A stretch of DNA of 64,000 bases from Acinetobacter albensis (lineage in GTDB: Bacteria; Pseudomonadota; Gammaproteobacteria; Pseudomonadales; Moraxellaceae), in NCBI RefSeq assembly GCF_900095025.1, contig NZ_FMBK01000010.1, forward strand, positions 1 to 64,000. The letters run 5' to 3'. Below, piece by piece: positions 28,701 through 36,217 of this stretch. Within the stretch, counting starts at the first letter, position 1; every line of letters starts with the position of its first letter. The notes under the pieces were generated by a model, which saw nothing but the letters and a program-made list of their open reading frames with translations, did no database searches and had not been told where the DNA came from. Both the position numbers and the translations under genes were made by a program.

Positions 28701-29459
28701 ATTGTCCAAAATCTGCCAAAACATCGCATCAATACTTTGCATTTGTTCAAAGTCTTGGTGAAAAACGTCTTGCCATAACCAGCGTTGCCATGCTTCTAGT
28801 TCTTGCGCTTGAGTTAGAGTAAATTCAGAAATATCTGTATTGGTTTTAAAAAACATGCCTTCCAGTGCGAGGGCTTGGTTTTTACCCCAAGCCTGTAACC
28901 AGTTGCTTTGGCAATTACACAGATTGGGAGGACAATTTTTCGAGCAATAACCCCGATATTCCATGTAATGACTAAATAAACGTGAAACTTGCTCAGCAAC
29001 CCAATACAACATACCTTGTTTTTTAAGTTGCTTTTCTGTGCCTTGTTCTAAACGGTCGGCACTGTCATAAATACGTTGCACAATTGAAAACAAAGGATGC
29101 TGACTGTCCAAAGCAGTGTGTTCTGGCTGAATAAATTCTTTTAAGGCCTGAAACACCCGCCATTTAATAATAATTCGTGGAATATTGGCTTTACGGACCT
29201 GTTCTTTTTGCTCGACCAAAACCCATTGATAGGCTGACCATTGAAAACCCCGAATACGATGATGAAACTGGGTATTGGCACTTATTCCTTTTTTCTCTGC
29301 CAATTTTTGAGTTAACCATGCCTCAACCGCGTGTGAAGGCACAATATAATGCTGAGTTTGCAGCACATGAAAAGGCGTTTGCGCTGGCTGATTCACCGTA
29401 GTGAGCATTGCTTCTACAAGCACCTCAATACGTTGACTTTGAATTACATGAATGGCCAT
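25767..29459 (-). CDS. recC: Exodeoxyribonuclease V subunit gamma (RecC)
   Basis: A 1230-residue Chi-recognising subunit of RecBCD, with the inactive helicase fold. Recognisable segments are the N-terminal FHVLQTQHYIVPSHAVEAWL, the ~300-310 stretch VIFTVLDLPPMQLAFMRRLGQYLDIYILHYNPSQEYWAD (given here as ends only: VIFTVLDLPPM and LHYNPSQEYW), and MVMLGLDSGKFPN. I chose the ATG at 29457-29459 (MAIHVIQSQ, AAGG upstream). A GTG 12 codons earlier (29493-29495) is the longest reading. It is first in the recC-recB-recD operon; its length exceeds E. coli RecC (1122). Confidence 0.93.
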   Translation of the reverse strand: MAIHVIQSQRIEVLVEAMLTTVNQPAQTPFHVLQTQHYIVPSHAVEAWLTQKLAEKKGISANTQFHHRIRGFQWSAYQWVLVEQKEQVRKANIPRIIIKWRVFQALKEFIQPEHTALDSQHPLFSIVQRIYDSADRLEQGTEKQLKKQGMLYWVAEQVSRLFSHYMEYRGYCSKNCPPNLCNCQSNWLQAWGKNQALALEGMFFKTNTDISEFTLTQAQELEAWQRWLWQDVFHQDFEQMQSIDAMFWQILDNPETRSAALKKLPPQLVIFTVLDLPPMQLAFMRRLGQYLDIYILHYNPSQEYWADSVDPHWKARYDVRVKERFIEKNPQAKDADIEQFFQEFTLNFNAEQRESRHPLLTRFGKQARDHFSLLSSLSSGEEGIWADAFIDAYRNNLLGKIQSDILYLVEPEQHQYPLEAEDDSIQIHVCHSSLRQLEVLKEQLIYWLAQGTPENPRKPSDILVLTPSLTELEPLIRSVFAPPPSERDLIQQKGDSPHQLSKDSIYLPIKIAGVTQIDVLNAWRALLGRIELIQGRFTIEDFADWLSLNATQQVYDLEIGSIQRITKLLIDAGFKRGFDAQHLRQSLAAGDEDYRFSFKFALDRLALGIAIPKHTVFQNTLSFAEVLSSDFELIAKLIQIYQDFDVRRDWIIQHEQGQTQPVEHWLNRLMQEIATFEQAGVEALASVYKIVKKQQRMLTLANFYDDHDQHALQGLRLPLPYILAEINTILETQLEHAEPTGQITFSQLGQIRPVPYKLMVMLGLDSGKFPNRTQHLPFDLMDLLKPQLGDRSRLEDDQGAFLDHMLLAQDNLWLFYNGFDINDGEVRDPSTVLQELIQHLAFIVQSKQPQSGTNETVNIHGVEVPEQLQSLYFVHPLLPFDPVGFESNKPVRYQDQWFAVAGQIRHATGQRLPWINTPYQSVVHDVQVLDSHQWIRDVTFPARLYLKSLGVENLTPEELPALEEPLLLDGLGRYAVRNFLQKQQEPPNPDLLMHQLPIGKLQHSSWQMSLIEQQRLKDRLYQHATEVTPTTQQIWKVTDQLYINITLPKHHAEKWVSLEASSARAKRRAQVWLEYLLWVAYLNMGEGGEKLSRIVVFSDQSIVCEGVSSNKAREWIDHWLAAWRYGQTQPLVLPAALLLKVAEKDKAHYWQANEQNQMCIDDMQIIYKDWHDDGKFSGFSVVDNEANKMHRDWQFILQEQDATALLEEACVQFSYHLYQPIFWHQHVIEE

Positions 29460-29641
29460 GTCTTGCCTTTTCCCTTTATTTGCAAAATGAAACACCTACA
29501 AAAGCATAAAAATTAATTACTATACATTCCGATTAATCTATGTCACTTTTAAAAAACGGTACGATTCAAAAATGCTTTGAAATTCGAACGTTAACAATGA
29601 TTAAATAAGAAAACCTACATCAAGTTTAAGGTATTGCCATT

Positions 29642-30148
29642 ATGAAAATAGATAAAATTCCGGACGCTATAGATCCCACATTAAATTTAGAAATCATTCT
29701 TGCAGAATGCTTGGAACTGGTCAAAAAACGTGCTTACTTTTCTGCAGGTGCTGCAGTGGTTCCCGTGCCATTTCTTGATGTTGTCATCGATGTCGGAATT
29801 TTGTCACAACTCATTCCAGAAGTGAATGCACGTTTTGGATTAGCGCCAGAACAAATTAGTGTCTTCGACCCTAAAACCAAACAAGTGCATTGGACTGAAT
29901 TACGCAAACGTGGCGTCGAATTTTCAGGTTTGGTGGTGGCACGCACAGCAGTGAAAAAATCTTTGAATAATGTAGCAGCTAAAGTGATTACTAAACAAAT
30001 CACAAAATTTATCCCATTAGGTGGACAAATTATTGCAGCAAGTTTAGGTTATGTGGTCATGAAAAAAGTGGCTGAAGCGCATGTGAGAGAATGCTATAAA
30101 ATTGCCAAAGGGATTCAGCAAAAACAGCAAGCTCAGTTGGTCAGTTAA
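29642..30148 (+). CDS. DUF697/YcjF-like small protein
   Basis: A 168-residue protein with a hydrophobic helical core: AGAAVVPVPFLDVVIDVGILSQLIPEVNARFGL near residues 37-70 is similar to the DUF697 domain, which is seen next to or fused with dynamin-like or Era-type GTPases. The C-terminal FIPLGGQIIAASLGYVVMKKVA (split as FIPLGGQII and LGYVVMKKVA) gives a second hydrophobic hairpin. No GTPase gene is adjacent. It is divergent from recC. A hairpin with TTTT at 30284-30316 ends it. Family membership is a judgement from pattern only. Confidence 0.6.
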   Translation: MKIDKIPDAIDPTLNLEIILAECLELVKKRAYFSAGAAVVPVPFLDVVIDVGILSQLIPEVNARFGLAPEQISVFDPKTKQVHWTELRKRGVEFSGLVVARTAVKKSLNNVAAKVITKQITKFIPLGGQIIAASLGYVVMKKVAEAHVRECYKIAKGIQQKQQAQLVS

Positions 30149-30283
30149 TTTTTCAATGGTCTGACACCAAACTTGCTGCACCACATGCTTTTCTTAGGTC
30201 TATCATCATTTTATGATCGACTCAATGCGGGTTTAAACCCAAACTAGCCTCTTCTCACCAGTATAGATAAAAGACCCAACTCA

Positions 30284-30316
30284 CAGCTAAATGCTTAATC
30301 TGCATTTAGCTGTTTT
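30284..30316 (+). terminator. Plus-strand terminator overlapping the pap 3' end
   Basis: CAGCTAAATGC (30284-30294), loop TTAATCT, GCATTTAGCTG (30302-30312), TTTT. The pap stop codon (minus, 30295-30297) lies in the loop. The T-run is on the plus strand, so it terminates the 29642 gene; on the minus strand no U-run follows. Confidence 0.75.
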
Positions 30317-31713
30317 AAAATGGCACGTAATATTTCTAAGCGTGCCGTGTATTTATTATTGGTCGCAACAATATGCCACGGCGCATCTGAAGTATTGGTT
30401 CGCTCAAACATATCTGCTGCGGCCTGCAAATAGCCATCCCACTTTTCTCGATTACGCCAGTCATCTGGCGTTATTTTAAAGCGTTTATGCGGTGTTTCTT
30501 CTCGCGCTTTAAAACGTGCGGCTTGTTCATCCTGACTAATCGCTAACCAAAACTTGATCACTAACGTTTGATTTTGTACCAAGTCTCTTTCAAATCGGTT
30601 AATTTCATCATAAGCACGTTGCCATTCAGGCGGACTGGCAAAACCTTCTAAACGTTCAACCAAGACCCGTCCATACCATGAACGATCAAAAATCGTAATA
30701 TCTTCGTCAGTTTGTAATTTGTTCCAAAAACGCCACAAATAAGGCAGGCGTAATTCATACTTTTCAGGTGCAGCAATGGTATGAATATCATACTCACGCG
30801 GATCCAGATTTTTAACAATCCGCTTAATTGCACCGCCCTTGCCTGCTGCATCCATGCCTTCAAAGACAATAATCGTTCTGCGTTCATCACAACGCAAGGC
30901 TTTCGCAACTTTACGCGATAGTTTTTTCAGTTCTTTTTTATAGTCTTCATGGTTGAGTGGCGTCTGTTCAGGCTGCAATAAACTTTCGGGAATGGCCGCC
31001 TGTTTCCACTTGGTTCTGGTTTTACTTAAATGTTCTGGACAATCTTTTAAGGCAGTTAAAATCAGCTGTGCAAATTGTTGATCACGCTGTTGCTCATCTT
31101 CACAATTTATAATTTGCCAATCATCAGTAAAACGCTGACGCAGTTTTTGCAAATTGTCGTACTGTTTTTTACTCCGCCAGTCCAGTCCATGAAGTTTATG
31201 CCAATGCACTTCACTCGGATCTAAATTATCCAAACGTTTCTGTAATGATTTCCACGACAAGTCAAACCAAACTTTAATCACATCGACATGATTATTTTTT
31301 AAATCTTGTTCAAAAGCCCGCATATCTTCGACATAACGATCAAACTCCGTTTCATCTAAAGGCTTGGAGACGTACATCGCTGTAACCAGTAAATCACTAT
31401 ACCAATTACCAAACATCACCATCATTTGACCTGTCGCTGGAATAGCACTGGCATAGGCCTGCCAGAAAGGTTGCTGTGGATTAAATATTTTTGGAATATC
31501 GGCTTTAACACCTAAATAACGAGGATCGACCCATTCACGTAGTTGTTTAACAGCCTCGCCTTTGCCTGCCAATTCAATTCCATTGACCAAAATCATGACA
31601 CTTTTAGCATTTTTTTGATCACGGGTATTTTTTAAAAGATATTGTGCTTCAATCAGGTTTAAAGAGAGCTGATCTTCATCTACGATTTGATTTTGCGTGA
31701 GTTCTAATGACAT
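30295..31713 (-). CDS. pap: Polyphosphate:AMP phosphotransferase (two-domain PPK2)
   Basis: A 472-residue enzyme that phosphorylates AMP to ADP with polyphosphate, as characterised in Acinetobacter johnsonii. Two tandem PPK2 domains are visible: an N-terminal one with a degenerate P-loop NGIELAGKGEAVKQL (about 43-60), and a C-terminal one with the full Walker A EGMDAAGKGGAIKRI (about 283-297), plus lid motif RSWYGRVLVERLEGF. The C-terminal domain is expected to be catalytic. It stands alone on the minus strand, next to no ppk1 or ppx gene. Length fits the two-domain family (about 475-500). Confidence 0.94.
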   Translation of the reverse strand: MSLELTQNQIVDEDQLSLNLIEAQYLLKNTRDQKNAKSVMILVNGIELAGKGEAVKQLREWVDPRYLGVKADIPKIFNPQQPFWQAYASAIPATGQMMVMFGNWYSDLLVTAMYVSKPLDETEFDRYVEDMRAFEQDLKNNHVDVIKVWFDLSWKSLQKRLDNLDPSEVHWHKLHGLDWRSKKQYDNLQKLRQRFTDDWQIINCEDEQQRDQQFAQLILTALKDCPEHLSKTRTKWKQAAIPESLLQPEQTPLNHEDYKKELKKLSRKVAKALRCDERRTIIVFEGMDAAGKGGAIKRIVKNLDPREYDIHTIAAPEKYELRLPYLWRFWNKLQTDEDITIFDRSWYGRVLVERLEGFASPPEWQRAYDEINRFERDLVQNQTLVIKFWLAISQDEQAARFKAREETPHKRFKITPDDWRNREKWDGYLQAAADMFERTNTSDAPWHIVATNNKYTARLEILRAILKQLNAD

Positions 31714-31916
31714 ATCTTTGTTCTCTTTTTTTGATATCTTTTAATTTATTTCAATATAAAACAAGATTGCAGAAGAAAATATACCGTTTATGTTGTGAAG
31801 AATTGTATTTCAACAGCAAACTGACCTATTTAAAGTCATTTTTATCGCATGTTGTCATAGCGACATTGTCCATCTGTCTCTAAAATTTAGCCAACTGAAA
31901 AGAATAGAGACTGAGA

Positions 31917-32621
31917 ATGTCAAAACTGGCTGCACTAGATGATTTATTAGCCTTGTATTATCAATTAAATTATCATCAAAACCCTGCTATTTTTCAGCGT
32001 TTACAAGATGTACAAGCTTGGCAAAAACAACGTATGCAACGTACCCATGCCAAAATATTTGCAGAAAAACAGAATATTTTAATGTCTGAATATTTTTTGA
32101 ATCGTTTATATGGTGGCCCCGATTTCGATGCTTTGGCAGGACAAATTGCACGTTTAATGAAATATGTGCACAAAGCAGAAAAACTCATTCCTGAAAATGC
32201 GATTAAAACAGGTACATCTGGCGTTGCTTTGGCTATTTTAGCTGTTCGTTTAGATGAACAAGTCGCGATGCGACTGTTACAAGATTATCATCCAAATGAA
32301 GCTTTAACTGACGAGATGATGCGGCTAACTTATTTGAAACTAGACCAAGGTCAACAACGCTTAGAACAGCTTGATTTACTCGATCAATTGGGTAAGAGTC
32401 TAGATAAATATATGCGCTCATTTGTGGTTTATACTGCATTTAAAATGTGTAAAGGAACGGCAAATAAATATCATTTTCAAATCATGTATGAATTTATGCA
32501 AGATGGCTTTTTAGCCATGAAACCACTTAAGTCAGCAGAGAAATTTGTCCAAGATTTTACCGCTGTTGAGCGTCAAATTATCCATAAAGTCCATGCAGGT
32601 GATCTGGCCCCATTTCAATAA
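31917..32621 (+). CDS. Conserved hypothetical helical protein upstream of ubiE
   Basis: A 234-residue, predominantly helical protein without signal peptide or membrane helix. I do not recognise the function. It contains AKIFAEKQNILMSEYFLNRLYGGPDF (notable core YFLNRLYGGPDF) near residues 55-70, and a C-terminal segment with YHFQIMYEFMQDGFLAM. Charged and aromatic content suggests a folded soluble protein rather than a regulatory one. It is 168 bases before ubiE on the same strand, with no hairpin between, so co-transcription is possible. Plausible codon usage and length support it as a real gene. Confidence 0.75.
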   Translation: MSKLAALDDLLALYYQLNYHQNPAIFQRLQDVQAWQKQRMQRTHAKIFAEKQNILMSEYFLNRLYGGPDFDALAGQIARLMKYVHKAEKLIPENAIKTGTSGVALAILAVRLDEQVAMRLLQDYHPNEALTDEMMRLTYLKLDQGQQRLEQLDLLDQLGKSLDKYMRSFVVYTAFKMCKGTANKYHFQIMYEFMQDGFLAMKPLKSAEKFVQDFTAVERQIIHKVHAGDLAPFQ

Positions 32622-32789
32622 TTTTTTCGGATAATTAAAATGGACATCGACATGAAAAATAAAAATACGACATAGATTTCTGTATATTATTCATAACAAT
32701 TGCATGCTGATTGCTGTACAACGTCTTAGAATCTGTCATCATGCATGCATTGCCATCTTAACCCTATTTTTATAATTAGGAGCGACTCT

Positions 32790-33731
32790 ATGTCTAATGA
32801 AAATCAAGCGCCAACTGCAACTTCTGAGTCGGCACCCAATACAGACAAAGTGAGTCCTTTCTTAACTGAACCTCTGCCACAAGGCACTGCACAAGGTCAG
32901 CAACAATCACTACAACAACAATTCACAGATAATCCAACGAAGTCAGTGCCGAAATATAACTTACCTCGTGGTGCCAATACAGGCAATGTCGGTGCAACCA
33001 CTCATTTTGGTTATGCAACGGTCAGCAGCGAAGATAAAGCACAAAAAGTTGCTGAAGTATTCCACTCTGTAGCCAGCAAATACGACATTATGAATGACTT
33101 AATGTCCTTTGGTATTCATCGCCTATGGAAACGATTTGCGATTAATATGTCAGGTGTACGTCGTGGTCAACATGTACTCGATATTGCAGGCGGTACAGGT
33201 GACTTAGCCAAAGTGTTTAGCCGTGAAGTTGGTCCAACAGGTCATGTGGTACTTTCAGACATTAATGAATCTATGCTCAATGTTGGGCGTGACCGTTTAA
33301 TTGATGCGGGTTGTACCAACGTCGACTTTGTTTTGGCCAATGCCGAAACTTTAGAGCCCTTTGCAGACAACAGTTTTGATTTGCTGACCATCAGTTTTGG
33401 TTTACGTAACGTAACCGACAAAGATGCTGCATTGGCTGCCATGTATCGCGTACTTAAACCAGGTGGTCGTTTACTGATTCTTGAGTTTTCAAAACCTGTA
33501 TTTGAACCTTTCTCTAAACTTTATGACTTATATTCATTCACCGCCTTGCCAATCATGGGTAAAATTATTGCCAATGACGCGGAAAGTTATAAATATTTAG
33601 CTGAGTCGATTCGTATGCATCCAGACCAACGTACCTTAAAAGGAATGATGGAAAATGCTGGATTCCAAAACTGTGATTACCACAATTTAACCGCTGGTAT
33701 TGTCGCAGTTCACCGCGGCTTTAAACTTTAA
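32790..33731 (+). CDS. ubiE: Ubiquinone/menaquinone methyltransferase UbiE with N-terminal extension
   Basis: A 313-residue SAM-dependent C-methyltransferase of ubiquinone synthesis. The catalytic domain begins near THFGYATV (about residue 72) with [23 protein letters not shown]-binding [11 protein letters not shown] (about 128) and the signature [17 protein letters not shown]. The preceding ~65 residues are Gln/Thr/Pro-rich, low complexity, and absent from most UbiE (about 250 residues). The ATG at 32790 has TTAGGAG nine bases upstream, so the extension is translated unless an internal start is used. An upstream ATG at 32745 lacks such a site. It is followed after 11 bases by ubiJ. Confidence 0.93.
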   Translation: MSNENQAPTATSESAPNTDKVSPFLTEPLPQGTAQGQQQSLQQQFTDNPTKSVPKYNLPRGANTGNVGATTHFGYATVSSEDKAQKVAEVFHSVASKYDIMNDLMSFGIHRLWKRFAINMSGVRRGQHVLDIAGGTGDLAKVFSREVGPTGHVVLSDINESMLNVGRDRLIDAGCTNVDFVLANAETLEPFADNSFDLLTISFGLRNVTDKDAALAAMYRVLKPGGRLLILEFSKPVFEPFSKLYDLYSFTALPIMGKIIANDAESYKYLAESIRMHPDQRTLKGMMENAGFQNCDYHNLTAGIVAVHRGFKL

Positions 33732-33742
33732 GGTTTCATGCA

Positions 33743-34423
33743 ATGTGGTCGATTCTCGCACTCGGTGCAGCTGAACGATTAATTCACCATGTGATTGATC
33801 TGGATGCGATTAGTCGTATCCAATTAAATAAATTACAAGGCCAAATGCTGCGTGTCGTAATGGACAGTCCGCAGCTTTCAGTCGATGTTTTCTTTGATGA
33901 AAACAAAGTTCGTTTAGAACCGACTGTCACTGGACAAAGTGGACACAATTCCATTTTCGAACAACGCCCATTTGATAAAAATGAACAAGTGTTTGAAGCG
34001 ACTGCCACATTACATGTTAAAAATGTGGTTGCACTTTTAAAGCTGTTTTTGGCAGATGAAGTCGGTAATATTCCTTTGCAAGGTGATTATCACCTATTGC
34101 AGGATATTCAGCGTATCTTACAACAAGCCGAGCCAGATTTGGCTGCACATTTAAGTCCTTGGATTGGCCCTGCCTTGGCACATGAACTGGGTAAAATCCA
34201 GTTAGCACCTCAACATTTAAAACGCGCTTTGGAAAGTTATGCTTTCTTTGCGGAAGATGCTTTAAAAGAAGACAGTGGTTTATTTGCTTCGCGCTGGCAA
34301 ATGGACGATTTAAATCAAGACACACGCATCTTCAATCAAAATTTAGACCGTACCGAAGCTAAGATTCAACAGCTTCGTGCAAAAATTGATGCAACGGCAA
34401 CGTCTGCTTCACCTCAAAATTAG
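33743..34423 (+). CDS. ubiJ: Ubiquinone biosynthesis accessory factor UbiJ
   Basis: A 226-residue SCP2-type lipid-binding protein that organises the aerobic ubiquinone synthesis complex with UbiK. The SCP2 fold covers about residues 15-115 (LQGQMLRVVMDSPQLSVDVFF; TATLHVKNVVALLKLFLAD), followed by helices and a C-terminal coiled coil (NLDRTEAKIQQLRAKIDA). It lies between ubiE and ubiB with gaps of 11 and 12 bases, the conserved ubiE-ubiJ-ubiB operon. Length is slightly above E. coli UbiJ (201). Confidence 0.9.
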   Translation: MWSILALGAAERLIHHVIDLDAISRIQLNKLQGQMLRVVMDSPQLSVDVFFDENKVRLEPTVTGQSGHNSIFEQRPFDKNEQVFEATATLHVKNVVALLKLFLADEVGNIPLQGDYHLLQDIQRILQQAEPDLAAHLSPWIGPALAHELGKIQLAPQHLKRALESYAFFAEDALKEDSGLFASRWQMDDLNQDTRIFNQNLDRTEAKIQQLRAKIDATATSASPQN

Positions 34424-34435
34424 GTAGTTTCACAT

Positions 34436-36055
34436 ATGATTCCGCACGTTTCACGTTTACTCGAACTTTGGCGCATTGCGGCGCACTATAGACTCGACAC
34501 GTTGTTTCCTGCGGAAGAGTTGCCAGAAAAAATGCGTCATGCTTTAAGCCTGATTCGTATGCATCCTGCAGCATGGTCAAGTCGTGAACGTAAAAACTCA
34601 CTTAAACTTAAACAAGCTTTAGAAGACATGGGCCCCTTGGCGATTAAGCTTGGGCAATTACTCTCGACACGTCGCGATCTGATTGCACCTGAAGTCTTAG
34701 AGCAATTGGTGTTATTACAAGACCGTGTCAAACCGTTTGACAATAACGTCGCCAAAATGCGCATTCAGCAATCCCTAAAAGCCGATGTAAATACTCTTTT
34801 TTCCCGTTTTGATGAACAACCGCTTGCTGCTGCTTCTATTGCACAAGTGCATACTGCGGCCCTGCATGATGGTCGTGAAGTTGTCGTCAAAGTCACTCGC
34901 CCTCATATTCGTCAGCAGATTTTACAAGATTTTGAAATTTTGGAATGGCTGGGTGCCGCATTAGAAAAACGTTTAGAAGCAGCGCGCGCCTTACATTTAT
35001 CTGAAATTATCCAGAATTATCGTCAAATTATTTTGAATGAACTGGATTTGACCTTAGAGGCTGACAATACCCGTCGTATGCGTCATTACTTCACCGGTTC
35101 AAGCATGATGTATGTGCCTGAAGTTTACATGGACAGTCAAGATGTGATGGTGGCTGAACGCATCACAGGTGTACCCATTTCAGATATTGCGACTTTTGAC
35201 AAAATGGGTATGGATCGTGCAGATTTGGCTGAAAAAGGCTTAACGATCTTTTTTACCCAAGTGTTTCGTGACAACTTTTTCCATGCCGATATGCATCCCG
35301 GCAATGTTTTCGTTGAAACCATAAATCCGAGTAATCCACGCTTTATTGCACTTGATTGTGCGATTATGGGCGAGTTGTCCAAACACGATCAAATGACTGT
35401 AGCACGCATGTTATTGGCTGTCATGAACAGCGACTTTATGCAGCTCATTTTAGTGGTGCATCAAGCAGGTTGGATTCCACCGGGCACAGATCAAGATGCC
35501 TTAGCACGTGAAATGCGCCGTACAGTTGGGCCCATGGTTTCTAAACCCATGCACGAGCTAGACTTTGCTGGCATCCTGATTCAAGTCATGGATATTGCCC
35601 GTCGTTTCCATTTAGAAATCCCACCACAACTGATGCTATTACTGAAAACTTTGGTACATGTCGAAGGCTTAGGCACCGACTTATATCCAGAACTGGATAT
35701 TTGGAAACTGGCGAAACCAATCTTAACCGATTGGATTAAAACACAAATGAACCCACAGAAAAACTTAAAAGAATTGGGTCAAAAAATTCCTGACTTATTG
35801 CTTGGAGCACAAGATTTACCGAGCTTAATGATCGACAGTTTAAACGGTCTAAAAAATCAGTCTGCTTGGCATTCCAAACAACTCAATGAACTGCAAAGTA
35901 TGCGTTTACAGATGGAACATCAACAAAAACGCAGTTGGATGTTTGGCAGCATCATGGCGATTTTGTTATCCATTGCCATTATTGCACCGTGGTATGTGTC
36001 CATTTTGTTGATCGTACTCTCAAGTATACTGGCAATTTGGCGCGTCGCGAAATAA
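34436..36055 (+). CDS. ubiB: Ubiquinone biosynthesis kinase-like protein UbiB
   Basis: A 539-residue ADCK/COQ8 family member required for ubiquinone synthesis. Motifs are the KxGQ helix AIKLGQLLSTRRDL (about 61-75), the Ala-rich loop AAASIAQVHTA (about 128-138), the catalytic HADMHPGNVFVE (about 283-294) and the metal-binding LDCAIMGEL. Two membrane helices close the protein (about 500-538). Last gene of ubiE-ubiJ-ubiB; a terminator follows at 36086. Confidence 0.95.
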   Translation: MIPHVSRLLELWRIAAHYRLDTLFPAEELPEKMRHALSLIRMHPAAWSSRERKNSLKLKQALEDMGPLAIKLGQLLSTRRDLIAPEVLEQLVLLQDRVKPFDNNVAKMRIQQSLKADVNTLFSRFDEQPLAAASIAQVHTAALHDGREVVVKVTRPHIRQQILQDFEILEWLGAALEKRLEAARALHLSEIIQNYRQIILNELDLTLEADNTRRMRHYFTGSSMMYVPEVYMDSQDVMVAERITGVPISDIATFDKMGMDRADLAEKGLTIFFTQVFRDNFFHADMHPGNVFVETINPSNPRFIALDCAIMGELSKHDQMTVARMLLAVMNSDFMQLILVVHQAGWIPPGTDQDALAREMRRTVGPMVSKPMHELDFAGILIQVMDIARRFHLEIPPQLMLLLKTLVHVEGLGTDLYPELDIWKLAKPILTDWIKTQMNPQKNLKELGQKIPDLLLGAQDLPSLMIDSLNGLKNQSAWHSKQLNELQSMRLQMEHQQKRSWMFGSIMAILLSIAIIAPWYVSILLIVLSSILAIWRVAK

Positions 36056-36085
36056 CCAAATTTTTATAAGTTTTCAATATTCAGC

Positions 36086-36115
36086 AGCCTGATGATAAAA
36101 ATGATCGGGCTTTTT
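36086..36115 (+). terminator. Terminator of the ubiE-ubiJ-ubiB operon
   Basis: AGCCTGAT and ATCGGGCT pair (eight pairs, one G-U) across a ten-base loop, followed by TTTTT. It lies 30 bases after the ubiB stop. Confidence 0.8.
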
Positions 36116-36123
36116 CCCATCCA

Positions 36124-36139
36124 GTGACTGTTCAGTCAC
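36124..36139. promoter_or_regulatory. Palindrome GTGACTG-TT-CAGTCAC upstream of the patatin gene
   Basis: A 7+7 bp perfect inverted repeat with a two-base centre, 78 bases before the patatin-like lipase start and 8 bases past the ubiB terminator. Its short spacing and lack of a T-tract fit a dimeric repressor site (TetR-type) better than a terminator. The cognate regulator is not in this window. Confidence 0.4.
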
Positions 36140-36217
36140 CAACTGATGTCTCTCGCCATTGTGACCCACAGCAAACGGATTAAAATTACAGCACACTTGT
36201 ATATTTAATCGAAGATC

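Noticed and set aside
32745-32789. Extra 15 residues at the UbiE N-terminus
   Set aside because: The ATG at 32790 has a strong TTAGGAG ribosome site that would lie inside the longer reading.
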